Positions 53,348 to 62,166 of a stretch of 64,000 bases of DNA are shown in pieces (within the stretch, counting starts at the first letter, position 1; the number at the start of each line of letters is the position of its first letter). A model generated the notes under the pieces. That model did no database searches, was not told the origin of the DNA, and saw only the letters and a list, made by a program, of their open reading frames with translations. The translations under genes and the position numbers were made by a program. The stretch comes from Amycolatopsis antarctica (GTDB taxonomy: Bacteria > Actinomycetota > Actinomycetes > Mycobacteriales > Pseudonocardiaceae): positions 186,001 to 250,000 of the forward strand of contig NZ_NKYE01000007.1 in assembly GCF_002262875.1 (NCBI RefSeq). Direction: 5' to 3'.

Positions 53348-54262
53348 TCAGACGGCGCGGCGGCGGATCCAGGTGCGGACCAGCGCCACGATGACGACCG
53401 CGAGCGCCAGCACGGCGAGGAGCTGGGGGAAGCGGTCGGTGCTGGTGTTCTGCGCGGGGATCGCCTCGGCGCTGCCCGCGTCCTGGGCGCGGACGTCCGG
53501 CGGGGCCGGCGCGGAAGGCAGCGGGTTGAGGTCGGGAGCCTGCACGGGCGGGACCACCGGTGCGGGCGGGAGCGGGGAGCCGGGCATGGTGAGCGGCGGG
53601 AACTCGGAAAGGCCGGAGCCGTCCAGGTCGTCGAAGGAGGGGAACTCGGTGAGGTCGTCGTCCGGGAGTTCCGGGAACTGGACGTCCGGTCCGGAGCCCT
53701 GGCCGGGGTCGCCACCGGGCTCGCCGCCGGGCAGTTCCGGCTGCGGGCCGGGTGCCTCGGGCACGTCCGGGTCCTCCGGACCGGGCTGCTCGGGCTGTTC
53801 CGGGTCCTCCGGGCCGGGCTGTTCCGGATCCTCGGGGCCCGGCACCTCCGGGTCCGGTACCTCGGGGTTCTCCTCCGGTGCTCCGGTGACCGCGCCGAGC
53901 AGGCCCTGCACCGGCGCGGCGAGCCCGTTGACCAGGCCCTGGCCGGTGTCGCAGGTGGCCTTGACGGTGTCGCCGACGATCGGCAGGCCGCCGAGCGGGC
54001 TGGTGACGGCGTCCACCGGGATGGTGAGCAGTGAGCTGCTCTCCTCGCCGGTCTCGGCGAGGCCGACGTCCACGCTGTCCTCGGCGTTGGCGAGTGCGCC
54101 CGCGTCGACCTCGATGGGCTGGCCGTTCTCGTCGACGAGGCTCTCGCAGTCCCCGGCGAGCACGGGCGGCGGCTCCTCCGCGTAGGAGGTCACGGGCAGC
54201 GTCAGCACTGCTGTGGCGGCGATGAAGCTCGCCGCCCCGATCCGGAGGCCGTTCTTCCGCAT
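53348..54262 (-). CDS. Exported anchored protein with one cysteine pair (C)
   Basis: 304-residue protein: signal peptide (MRKNGLRIGAASFIAATAVL, cleavage near SYAEE), a mature domain with exactly two cysteines (LAGDCESLVDE and VKATCDTGQGL), an acidic Pro-rich linker of repeated PGPEDPEQP-like units, and a C-terminal helix LLAVLALAVVIVALVRTW with RRRAV. Third member of the local family; more acidic than A and B. Probably cotranscribed with B. Confidence 0.8.
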   Translation of the reverse strand: MRKNGLRIGAASFIAATAVLTLPVTSYAEEPPPVLAGDCESLVDENGQPIEVDAGALANAEDSVDVGLAETGEESSSLLTIPVDAVTSPLGGLPIVGDTVKATCDTGQGLVNGLAAPVQGLLGAVTGAPEENPEVPDPEVPGPEDPEQPGPEDPEQPEQPGPEDPDVPEAPGPQPELPGGEPGGDPGQGSGPDVQFPELPDDDLTEFPSFDDLDGSGLSEFPPLTMPGSPLPPAPVVPPVQAPDLNPLPSAPAPPDVRAQDAGSAEAIPAQNTSTDRFPQLLAVLALAVVIVALVRTWIRRRAV

Positions 54263-54418
54263 CGAGTTCCCCTATCGCCTTGAACTTCACGCCGAGTAGC
54301 CCCGCGGGCACGCGGGGGCCGAGCGCCACCGTACTGCACAATCCTGACTCGGAGGACCCGGATGCGGTAACCAGTTCACGGCCGCATCCGCGCTCCGGCG
54401 TCGTATTCTCTTCGGATC

Positions 54419-55195
54419 ATGAGAATCGGTGCGCACGTCCGCGACGACGAGAACCCGCTGTCCCTGGCCGCCGAGCTCGGCGCCGACGTCATCCAGATGT
54501 TTCTGAGCGACCCGCAGAGCTGGAAGGCGCCGCCGCCGCATCCGCGGGCCGCCGAGCTGCGGGACTCGGATGTCGAGGTGTACGTCCACTCGCCGTACAT
54601 GCTCAACATCGCCTCGCTGAACAACCGGGTGCGCATCCCCTCGCGCAAGTCCGTCACCCAGCAGGTGAAGGTCGCGGCCGAGGTCGGGGCCAAGGGCGTC
54701 GTGGTGCACGGCGGGCACGTCCGCGAGGGCGAGGAGGCGGAGGGTTTCGCCAACTGGCGCAAGCTGTTCGAGCGGCAGGCGGACGAGGGCGGCTTCGCCG
54801 TCCCGGTGCTGATCGAGAACACGGCGGGCGGCGACCACGCGATGTCCCGCGAGCTCGACCAGATCGCCCGGCTCTGGGACCAGGTCGGCGAGTTCGGTGC
54901 CGGGTTCTGCCTCGACACCTGCCACGCCTTCGCCGCGGGCTGGGACCTGGACACGGCGGTGGAACGTGTCATGGCGATCACCGGCCGGATCGACCTGCTG
55001 CACCTGAACAACTCCCGCGACGAGTTCGGCTCCACCCGGGACCGGCACGCGAACGTCGTCGGCGGCAAGGGCACGATCGACCCGGACGTACTGGCCGCCG
55101 TCGCCAAGACCGCGAACACCTCGGTCGTCGTGGAGACCGCGGCCGAGGGCCAGGCCGCCGACATCGCATTCGTGCGCGAGGCCGTCGCGCGCTGA
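54419..55195 (+). CDS. nfo: Endonuclease IV-like AP endonuclease
   Basis: 258-residue TIM-barrel enzyme cutting DNA at abasic sites in base excision repair. Metal-binding residues typical of Nfo are visible: MRIGAHVRDDENPL at the N-terminus, VYVHSPYMLNIAS (about residue 60), VVVHGGHVREGEE (about 97), LIENTAGG (about 131), CLDTCHAFAAGWD (about 163-175), LLHLNNSRDEFGSTRDRHAN (about 200-219) and VVVETAAEG near the end. The genuine ATG lies at the frame start; no clear ribosome site, and TATTCT lies nine bases upstream. Confidence 0.94.
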   Translation: MRIGAHVRDDENPLSLAAELGADVIQMFLSDPQSWKAPPPHPRAAELRDSDVEVYVHSPYMLNIASLNNRVRIPSRKSVTQQVKVAAEVGAKGVVVHGGHVREGEEAEGFANWRKLFERQADEGGFAVPVLIENTAGGDHAMSRELDQIARLWDQVGEFGAGFCLDTCHAFAAGWDLDTAVERVMAITGRIDLLHLNNSRDEFGSTRDRHANVVGGKGTIDPDVLAAVAKTANTSVVVETAAEGQAADIAFVREAVAR

Positions 55196-55363
55196 CGTCC
55201 TTTCGCCGGAGCGGGGCGCGGGTGAATTCCCGCGGGTCGCGTTCGGCGGCGGACGGCGAGGTCACGGGCCGATGCGGACGCCGGACCGCCTATTTCGCGA
55301 ACATTTGTCCGAATTGCTCGAAAAGCCCGTAAATCCGTTCTCAGTATTCTTGAGTATTTTTTC

Positions 55364-55385
55364 ACCTCCCATTCGAACGGGAGGT
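55364..55385 (+). promoter_or_regulatory. Hairpin in the leader of the carbonic anhydrase gene
   Basis: ACCTCCC (55364-55370) pairs with GGGAGGT (55379-55385), 22 bases before the start codon, within an unusually AT-rich 120-base stretch. A short CTCA/TGAG stem with a six-T run (55340-55361) just upstream could end the nfo transcript. The hairpin sequesters the only GGGAGG near the start and may modulate translation. Confidence 0.4.
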
Positions 55386-55407
55386 AAGCCGGACTATTTT
55401 CACGTTC

Positions 55408-56133
55408 ATGTCCGAACATTCCGTGAAGAACCGGTTCAACCGTCGCAGCGCACTGGGGATCGGCGCCATGGCCGCCACGGCGAGCGTCGTTGGCGCGCTG
55501 CCCGCCGACGCCTCGTCACCGACACCGCCGGACGACTCCGTCGATCCGGCCACCGCCTGGAAGATGCTGACCGAGGGCAACGCCCGCTTCGTCACCGGCG
55601 AGCAGCGCCACCCGCACGAACAGCTCGAATGGCGCGAGAAGCTCGTCGACGAGCAGCACCCGTTCGCCTGCGTGCTCGGCTGCGCCGACTCCAGGGTGTC
55701 CCCGGAACTGGTCTTCGACCACGGCCTCGGCGACCTGTTCACCGTCCGCTCGGCGGGCGAGGTGCTGGACGACTCGGTGCTCGGCAGCGTCGAGTACGCC
55801 GTGGAGCACCTGGGGGTGCGCCTCGTCGTTGTGCTCGGGCACGAGAGCTGCGGTGCCGTCTCCGCCGCGCGCGACTTCGTCCGCGGCAAGGGCGAGTTCG
55901 CCGGCGGCGTCAGCACCCTCGTCCGGTCCATCGAGGCGACGGTGCTCGCCACCCCGCCGGAGGCCGACGAGGCCAAGTTCCTCGCCGCCTGCGTGGACAA
56001 TCAGGCCCGCCGAGTGGTCGACCAGCTCAAGGAACGGTCCGTGGTGCTCCGGGAGGCCGCCGCCAAGCACGACGTCGAGATCGTGCCCGCCAGCTACAAC
56101 CTGCACACCTTCGCGGTGGCCCGGCTCGACTGA
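55408..56133 (+). CDS. Beta-carbonic anhydrase exported by Tat
   Basis: 241-residue enzyme interconverting CO2 and bicarbonate. Zinc site: Cys92 and Asp94 in CADSRVSPE, His145 and Cys148 in GHESCGAV. The N-terminus is a twin-arginine signal (NRFNRRSALGIGAMAATASV, cleavage near PADAS), so the folded enzyme is probably exported. Most bacterial beta-class enzymes are cytosolic. It is flanked by nfo and, convergently, the GT87 gene. Substrate is near certain; location is inferred from the signal. Confidence 0.93.
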   Translation: MSEHSVKNRFNRRSALGIGAMAATASVVGALPADASSPTPPDDSVDPATAWKMLTEGNARFVTGEQRHPHEQLEWREKLVDEQHPFACVLGCADSRVSPELVFDHGLGDLFTVRSAGEVLDDSVLGSVEYAVEHLGVRLVVVLGHESCGAVSAARDFVRGKGEFAGGVSTLVRSIEATVLATPPEADEAKFLAACVDNQARRVVDQLKERSVVLREAAAKHDVEIVPASYNLHTFAVARLD

Positions 56134-56141
56134 GCCGGCCG

Positions 56142-57716
56142 TCAGCGCACGTCCGGGTCCCGCACGCCGGAGTCGATCAGCACGGGCGCCCGCCTGCGCA
56201 GGACGACGGCGTCGCGGGCACGGTCGAGCACCCCGCCGAGTGGATCGTCGTCGCCGTGCCTGCGCACCAGGTCGTCCGCGGGCCGGTGGATCTCCCGCAG
56301 GATCAGCACGCAGAGCCCGATGACGGCGAGGTCGCGGACCACGACCGTGCCGAGGAACCAGCCCTCCGGCAGACCGCGGTTGTCGACGCCCAGGTAGTAG
56401 AACATCCGTGGCACCCAGACGAGCGCGTCCACGGTCATCCACGCCAGCAGCACCCGCCAGCGCGGCAGGGCAAGCACCGCCAGCGGCACCAGCCACAGCG
56501 AGTACTGCGGGCTCCACACCTTGTTCGTCAGCAGGAACGCGGCGACGACCAGGAAGCAGAGCTGCGCCAGCCGGGGCCGCACCGGTGCGGACAAGCCGAC
56601 GTAGGCGATTCCCGCGCAGCACACCAGGAACAGCACGGCGGTCACCGTGTTCAGCACCACCGGCGACTCACCGGGGGCCAGTTCGCCGTCGAAGCCGGAC
56701 CAGCCGGTGAAGTACGAGACGACGTTGTAGAGCGAGTCCGGGTCCTTGCCGCGTTCGCTGTTGAGCCGGAAGAACTCCCGCCAGCCCTCCGGGTAGTTCA
56801 GTGCGATTGGCAGGTTCACCAGTGCCCAGGTGCCCGCCGTGGTCGTCGCGGTGACCGTCCACTGCCGCAGCTTCCCCGCCCGCAGGCAGAGGATCAGCAA
56901 GGGTCCCAACAGGAACAGCGGATAGAGCTTCGCCGCGACGCCGAGCCCGAGCAGCAGCCCGGCCAGCACGGGTTTCCGTCTCGCCCACGCCAGTAGCCCG
57001 GTCGTGGCCAGCGCGGCGGCGATCGTGTCGAAGTTCGTGAACGCGTGCACGATCACCAGCGGGGACACCGCGACCAGCGCGGCGTCCCATGGTCTGCGCG
57101 GGGACGCCCTGGCCACCGACCAGACCGTCACCAGCCAGGCCAGCGCCAGGAACAGCGCGGTGAAGTTGAAGTAGACCGCCACCGGTAACGCGCGTGGCAG
57201 CAGGCCCGCCTCGGCACCGTCGTCCCAGGCGTGTGCGAGCTTCGCGTTGACCCACTGGAACAGTCCGCTGAGCACCGGGTACTCCATGTACCGGTCCTGC
57301 GCCTGCGGGGTGCCCTCGTTCTCCACCCACTTGGTCTCGTACGGGAACGTCTCCGGCTTGTCCAGCCGTTCCGCACTGAACAGCGGGACCACGTCGGAGT
57401 AGCACATCGCGACGTACGGACGGCCGGACCGCCAGTCCAGTTCGGGCTCGCCCTGAGCGTTGGTGAACTGCTGGATGCAGCCTGCCTTGCCGAACCAGGA
57501 CAGCGTCAGCGCGAGGACGGCCAGCAACAGGCCGACCCGCAACGGCGACCAGAACCAGTGCCTGCCGATGGCCGCGTGCTCGCCGAGCGGCCCGCCGACG
57601 GGGCGGCTCAGTCCGGCCGCCATCGGGTCCGTCCAGCTCGGGATCACCCGGTCCCTGGCGTCCAGCGACGCGGTGTCGGCGGCACGGCTGCGTTTCGGCT
57701 CGGGCGCGCTGGACAC
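56142..57716 (-). CDS. GT87-type polyprenol-linked mannosyltransferase-like protein
   Basis: 524-residue membrane protein with about ten helices of the GT-C fold, resembling DUF2029/GT87 enzymes that use polyprenyl-phosphate mannose. The long first extracytoplasmic loop contains acidic residues (YVAMCYSDVVPLFSAERLD, with the catalytic-type aspartate), followed by YMEYPVLSGLFQWV. It occupies the position of Rv0051 downstream of ponA1 in Mycobacterium. Likely builds lipoglycan or arabinomannan-type envelope sugars; the precise acceptor is unknown. Same strand as ponA, 131 bases after it, with a strong terminator in between. Confidence 0.85.
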   Translation of the reverse strand: MSSAPEPKRSRAADTASLDARDRVIPSWTDPMAAGLSRPVGGPLGEHAAIGRHWFWSPLRVGLLLAVLALTLSWFGKAGCIQQFTNAQGEPELDWRSGRPYVAMCYSDVVPLFSAERLDKPETFPYETKWVENEGTPQAQDRYMEYPVLSGLFQWVNAKLAHAWDDGAEAGLLPRALPVAVYFNFTALFLALAWLVTVWSVARASPRRPWDAALVAVSPLVIVHAFTNFDTIAAALATTGLLAWARRKPVLAGLLLGLGVAAKLYPLFLLGPLLILCLRAGKLRQWTVTATTTAGTWALVNLPIALNYPEGWREFFRLNSERGKDPDSLYNVVSYFTGWSGFDGELAPGESPVVLNTVTAVLFLVCCAGIAYVGLSAPVRPRLAQLCFLVVAAFLLTNKVWSPQYSLWLVPLAVLALPRWRVLLAWMTVDALVWVPRMFYYLGVDNRGLPEGWFLGTVVVRDLAVIGLCVLILREIHRPADDLVRRHGDDDPLGGVLDRARDAVVLRRRAPVLIDSGVRDPDVR

Positions 57717-57793
57717 CGGCGCAGCCTACGGGCAACCGCGTTCCGATGGTGTCAGCCGGTGGGGAACAGGTGACTTTTTCACCACCGCGGAAG

Positions 57794-57829
57794 CACGGTG
57801 CCCACGACGCGTACGTCGTGGGCACCGTG
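57794..57829 (-). terminator. Terminator after ponA
   Basis: A perfect 16-base stem, CACGGTGCCCACGACG with its exact complement, around CGTA, 18 bases after the ponA stop on the minus strand. No U-run. It would separate ponA from the GT87 gene at the transcript level. Confidence 0.85.
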
Positions 57830-57847
57830 AGCTGGGCGGCAGGCGGC

Positions 57848-60766
57848 TCAGCCGCCGGATCGTTCGTCTTCCCGTACCGGGTCCGGCGGCGGGAACGGGA
57901 ACGGTGGCCTGCCGGTCGGCCGGTCCGGGTCCTCCGGTTCCGTCGGCTGCTCGTCGCCGGAACTCTCCGTCGGTTCCGGTTGCGAGGAGGGCGGCTCCTC
58001 GCTCGGCGGCGGCTGCGGGGTCTCCGGCGGCTTCGTGGTCGGCTCCGGCTTCTTCGTCGTGCTCGGCGAGGGCTTCGGTGCCTGCTTGCCGATCATCTTG
58101 ACCTCGGCGAACTTGTCCTTGGGCGTGCCGTCCAAGGCCTTGTCCATGAACTTCTTCCAGACCTCGCCCGGTAGTCCACTGCCGTAGATCCGTTTGTTGT
58201 CGGCATCCCGGATCTTGTCGTTCTTGCCGGTGCCGACCCAGACCGCCGCCGCGATGTTCGGCGAGTAGCCGACCATCCACGCCTGCGCGTTCTCGTTCAC
58301 CTTCTCGCCGTCCGGGTCCACGTACTGGTGCGTGCCCGTCTTGCCCGCGCACTCGCGCCCGTCCGCACAGGTGAGCTTGGAGTACGGCAGCACGGGCTGC
58401 AGCGCCATGGTGACGTTGCCGGCGATCTGCTTGCTCTTCTCCGGGTCGTCGGTGGCGAACGCGGGCTTGCCCTCGTCCTTGACCTCGAAGACGACCGAGT
58501 CGTCCGAGTTGGTCAGCTTCGACACGAAGTGCTGTTCCCGGTGGATGCCGTCGGCGGCGAAGGTCGCGTACGCGGCCGCCATGTCCTCGGCGGTGACCTG
58601 CGTCTTGCCGCCACCGATGGAGATGTTGTTGTCCGGCTCGGCCATCGTCTGCACATCGCCGTGCGCCTCGGGAATGCCCGCGGCGCGCGCGGCGTCGACC
58701 ACACCCTGGACGCTGGTGTCCGAGGCGACCATGTCGTAGAAGACGGTGTTGATGGATCTCTCCATCGCTTCCAGCACCGTGCACTGTGGACACTGGTTGT
58801 CGTCGGAGTTGGTCACCGTGGCGCCCTGGATGGTGCGCGGCGAGGAACCGTCGTAGGTCTCGCCGATGCCCTTTCCGCGTTGCAGCAGCGCCACCAGGTC
58901 GAACGGCTTGAACGACGAACCGGGTTCTCGCTGGTAGTTCGCCCAGTCGATCGCGTCTTCCTTGGTGGCCGGCCCGCCGTAGTAGGCCTGCACGCCGCCG
59001 GTCTTCGGATTGACGGCGACGAGCGCCTCCTTCAGCTTGTCCGGCTGGCCCTCCATCACCTCGTTCACCGCGGCGACGGCGGCGTCCTGCGACTTCTGGT
59101 CGATGGTCGTGTAGACCTTGTAGCCGCCCGCGTAGATCCGCTCCTCGGGGTACCCCTTGGCCTCCAGTTCCGCCTTGACGCGGTTCTGGATCAGCGCGGC
59201 GGGGCCGGTGATCGTGGCGGGCCTTGTCTCCTCGGCGGGCAGCGGCTTGGGGAACTGCGCACTCGCGCGCTCCGCCTGCGGCAGCCAGCCGTTCGCGACC
59301 ATCTGGTCCATCACGTAGTTCCAGCGCTGCGTCGCGTACTCGGTGTTGCTGGAGCGGCTCGGCGCCTGGATGATCCCGGCCAGCAGCGCGGCTTCCGAGG
59401 GCGTGATGTCCTGCACGTCCTTCTTGAAGTACGCCTGCGAGGCCGTCTGGATGCCGTTCGCGCCGCGGCCGAAGTAGATCGTGTTCAGGTAGGCCGTGAT
59501 GATGTCCGGCTTCTCCAGCGTCTGGTTCATCTTGAAGGACTTGACCAGCTCGGTGAACTTACGCGTGATCGTCGCGTCCTCGTTCTCCGTCGCCTTCTTG
59601 ATGTACTGCTGGGAGATGGTCGAACCACCGCCGACGCCGCCGGTCACCTGGTTCCAGGCGGCGCGGGCGATACCGGTGATGTCGAAGCCGGAGTTCGTCT
59701 CGAAGGTCGCGTCCTCGGCCGCGTACACGGCCTTCTTCACGTGTTCGGGGATCTCCTCGGGCTTCTTCAGGACGCGGTTGCCGCCGTCCGGCGGAACTTC
59801 CTTGCCCATCTCGTTGCCGTCTGCGTAGTAGTAGGTGACGACCTTGCTCTGGGCGCTGGCCACGTCCTCGGGTTTGGGGACGTCGACGAGGAAGTAGGCG
59901 ATCGTGAACGCCACCGCGGGCAGCACCAGGAACACACCGACCAGCACGTAGAGCGATCGGCGCACCCGCCGCCAGCGGCGCTTCTTCTTCTGTGCGGGGG
60001 TCAGTGGCGGCTTGGCGCCGTCGTCGGTGTCCTCGTCTCCGTACTCGTGCGACTCCTGCTCGTACTCGTCCGGCCACTGCTCGTCGTAGTCGTCGGCGTA
60101 GCGGTGGTCCTCGTAGGAGTTGTTCAGCGGATCGTGGGTGAGCAGGCCGGGTTCGCGTTCGCCCGGCCCGAGGTCCGGCCGGATCAGACCGGTGGAGTAC
60201 TCGGACTCGGTGCGCCGCCCTGGCGTCGGCCTCGGCTCCCCCGGTGGTTGCCTGCTCGCCGCGTATCCGGCGCCCGCTCCGGCTGCCGCGCCCGCCGCCG
60301 CCGCGCCTGCCTGGCCCGGCCCGGGACGGCCGTAGCCGTTGCCGCGCGGGCCGTTGCCGGGCAGGCCGCCCTGCGGACCGTTGCCGGGGTTGCCGTGCGC
60401 GGGGTTTCCGCGCGGGGGGGTGCCGTAACGGGGGCCGCCGGGGCCGCGCTGACCGGGCCCGCCGGGAACGGGGCCGCCGGGGGGCGGCGGCCCGCCACGC
60501 CCGTTGCCGGGCGGCCTGCCCTGCGGGGGACGCGGGGCGCCGCGCCGGTCCGGGTCGCCGCCGCCCGGCCACTGGGGCTGCTGCGGAGGCTGCTGTGGGG
60601 GACGCTGGGACTGGTCGCGGGGCGGCGCGGGCCGCCTCCACGGTGCGTTCGCGGGCGGCTCGTTGCCGGTGGGCCACTGCGGCGGCCCCTCGTCGCCGGT
60701 AGGCCATGAGGATTGCCGCCCGTGGCCAGGGTCCTGCGGCCAGCGGGGGTTCTGGTGGTCGTTCAC
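57848..60766 (-). CDS. ponA: Bifunctional penicillin-binding protein (PonA, class A PBP)
   Basis: 972-residue peptidoglycan synthase. The first ~250 residues are a cytosolic Pro/Gly/Gln-rich tail; a membrane helix follows (SLYVLVGVFLVLPAVAFTIA, about 273-292). The glycosyltransferase domain shows AEDATFETNSGFD and GGSTISQQYIKKA; the transpeptidase domain has the catalytic serine in PGSSFKPFDL, then ERSINTVFYDM and KTGTHQYVD, with a Pro/Ser-rich C-terminal tail. The usual EDxxFxxHxG reads EDATFETNSG (Asn for His). Corresponds to PonA1 of Mycobacterium, next to a DUF5318 gene and GT87. The tail probably binds partner proteins at growth poles. Confidence 0.96.
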   Translation of the reverse strand: MNDHQNPRWPQDPGHGRQSSWPTGDEGPPQWPTGNEPPANAPWRRPAPPRDQSQRPPQQPPQQPQWPGGGDPDRRGAPRPPQGRPPGNGRGGPPPPGGPVPGGPGQRGPGGPRYGTPPRGNPAHGNPGNGPQGGLPGNGPRGNGYGRPGPGQAGAAAAGAAAGAGAGYAASRQPPGEPRPTPGRRTESEYSTGLIRPDLGPGEREPGLLTHDPLNNSYEDHRYADDYDEQWPDEYEQESHEYGDEDTDDGAKPPLTPAQKKKRRWRRVRRSLYVLVGVFLVLPAVAFTIAYFLVDVPKPEDVASAQSKVVTYYYADGNEMGKEVPPDGGNRVLKKPEEIPEHVKKAVYAAEDATFETNSGFDITGIARAAWNQVTGGVGGGSTISQQYIKKATENEDATITRKFTELVKSFKMNQTLEKPDIITAYLNTIYFGRGANGIQTASQAYFKKDVQDITPSEAALLAGIIQAPSRSSNTEYATQRWNYVMDQMVANGWLPQAERASAQFPKPLPAEETRPATITGPAALIQNRVKAELEAKGYPEERIYAGGYKVYTTIDQKSQDAAVAAVNEVMEGQPDKLKEALVAVNPKTGGVQAYYGGPATKEDAIDWANYQREPGSSFKPFDLVALLQRGKGIGETYDGSSPRTIQGATVTNSDDNQCPQCTVLEAMERSINTVFYDMVASDTSVQGVVDAARAAGIPEAHGDVQTMAEPDNNISIGGGKTQVTAEDMAAAYATFAADGIHREQHFVSKLTNSDDSVVFEVKDEGKPAFATDDPEKSKQIAGNVTMALQPVLPYSKLTCADGRECAGKTGTHQYVDPDGEKVNENAQAWMVGYSPNIAAAVWVGTGKNDKIRDADNKRIYGSGLPGEVWKKFMDKALDGTPKDKFAEVKMIGKQAPKPSPSTTKKPEPTTKPPETPQPPPSEEPPSSQPEPTESSGDEQPTEPEDPDRPTGRPPFPFPPPDPVREDERSGG

Positions 60767-60854
60767 GAATTGGCCTCCCAGACCGACGCTTCGGGGCGCG
60801 TCGTTCTGCGGTCAAGAGTCCGGTCAAGCATCCGGTCACACGTCACTGCCGTTG

Positions 60855-61253
60855 TCACTGTCCCGCGGTCCTCCGCGATCGGGGTTGCGGTGTTCCGGTT
60901 CCCAGGACGTACGACTGCACAAGATGGTTCCAGGCGCACGACCGGCACACCTCCACGACGTACACGGTGAACTCGGCGAAGAGGTTGGCCATCCGGGTGA
61001 GTTCCTCGGGTGCCCGCGCCGACCCGGCGACGTGCTTGAGCTCGTCGCCGTACACCCAGGAGACCAGGGTCAGCGCCTCTTTCCGGCAGAGCGGGCAGGC
61101 GGAGTCGCTCGGCTGTCCGTGGAACTTCGCCGCCCGCATCAGGTACGGGCTCGCGTCGCAGACCTCCATGGTCCCGATACGACCGGAGTGGACGCCGGCC
61201 AGCAGCGCACGGCGCTGCAGGGCGTAGTCCACGACCTCCCGTTGGGTTTGCAC
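60855..61253 (-). CDS. DUF5318 protein (Rv0049-like)
   Basis: 132-residue protein of a small actinobacterial family with a zinc-ribbon-like pair: CPLCRKEALTLVSWVYG (about residue 66) and VVEVCRSCAWNHLVQ (about 106). Four cysteines in CxxC pairs suggest metal binding. It stands just before ponA on the same strand, as in Mycobacterium, and is presumably coexpressed. TAGTCT lies six bases before the GTG at 61253, so translation is probably leaderless; a GTG two codons earlier is the alternative. Function unknown. Confidence 0.85.
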   Translation of the reverse strand: MQTQREVVDYALQRRALLAGVHSGRIGTMEVCDASPYLMRAAKFHGQPSDSACPLCRKEALTLVSWVYGDELKHVAGSARAPEELTRMANLFAEFTVYVVEVCRSCAWNHLVQSYVLGTGTPQPRSRRTAGQ

Positions 61254-61505
61254 CCACACAGACTACGTGTTCCGGCCGGGCTGACCATGGCCCGTTCTCC
61301 GTAGTGGTTGACGGTGTTGGAGTCGTCACGCAAGCGACACGCCGAAGTTTCGGTAACGCATCGGTGAATACCAGCCATTTGGCGAGCGTTAGCTACACCA
61401 CTTCGATGTATCGGCGCGATATACTTCGCCGGTAGGTTGAAGTCATCGGCAAGCGGTAGGGGCAACGCCGCCCGCCGCCGTTTGTTCCCGGAAGGGGGTT
61501 GCGTC

Positions 61506-62093
61506 GTGTTGGAGTTCGCGGTTCTCGGGCTGCTCCACGAGGCGCCGATGCACGGCTATGTGCTGCGGAAACGGCTGCACGAGACACTCGGGATGTTCCG
61601 CACGTTCTCCTACGGCTCGCTGTACCCGACCCTGCGACGGTTGCAGCGGGCGGGGCTGATCGTGGAGGACGTCGAGGAGGACGGTGCGGGCGAGCCCGCG
61701 CCGAAGACCGCGGGCCGGAACCAGAACCGGAACTCCTGGGGCAGGCGGGCACGCCGGGTCTACAAGCTCACTGCGGAGGGCAAGGAGCGGTTCGCCGAAC
61801 TGCTCGCCGACGCGGGTCCCCAGACCTGGGACGACGAGGGCTTCGGCGTCCACCTGGCCTTCTTCTCCCGCACGCCCGCCGACGTCAGGATGCGGATCCT
61901 GGAAGGCAGGCGGCGGCGGGTCGAGGAGCGCCGCGAGGGAATCCGGGCGGCGATGGGCCGTGCCGAGGAGAAGATCGACCGCTACACCCGCGAACTCCAC
62001 CGCCTCGGGCTGGAGACGAGCGAGCGGGAGGTGCGCTGGCTGAACGAGCTGATCGCGCACGAACGAGCCGAGCAACGCGGCCAGGAACCCTGA
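61506..62093 (+). CDS. PadR family transcriptional regulator
   Basis: 195-residue winged-helix repressor: LEFAVLGLLHEAPMHGYVLR and FSYGSLYPTLRRLQRAGLIV form the N-terminal DNA-binding domain, with a basic insert (NQNRNSWGRRARRVYKLTAE) and a C-terminal dimerisation helix with many Arg/Glu. The GTG has GGAAGGGGG seven bases upstream. It lies 73 bases before ino1 on the same strand, as in Mycobacterium (Rv0047c/ino1), and probably regulates inositol synthesis. The ligand is unknown. Confidence 0.92.
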   Translation: MLEFAVLGLLHEAPMHGYVLRKRLHETLGMFRTFSYGSLYPTLRRLQRAGLIVEDVEEDGAGEPAPKTAGRNQNRNSWGRRARRVYKLTAEGKERFAELLADAGPQTWDDEGFGVHLAFFSRTPADVRMRILEGRRRRVEERREGIRAAMGRAEEKIDRYTRELHRLGLETSEREVRWLNELIAHERAEQRGQEP

Positions 62094-62166
62094 TCGGTTC
62101 CTGGCGTTTCACGCACCATCTATCGAGGCACGACCTACGACACGGACAACGTAAGGAGAAACCGGC

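Noticed and set aside
52236-54341. Single 701-codon protein covering proteins B and C
   Set aside because: The upstream half runs in a shadow frame through protein C; the real gene B starts at 53222 on a clear signal peptide.
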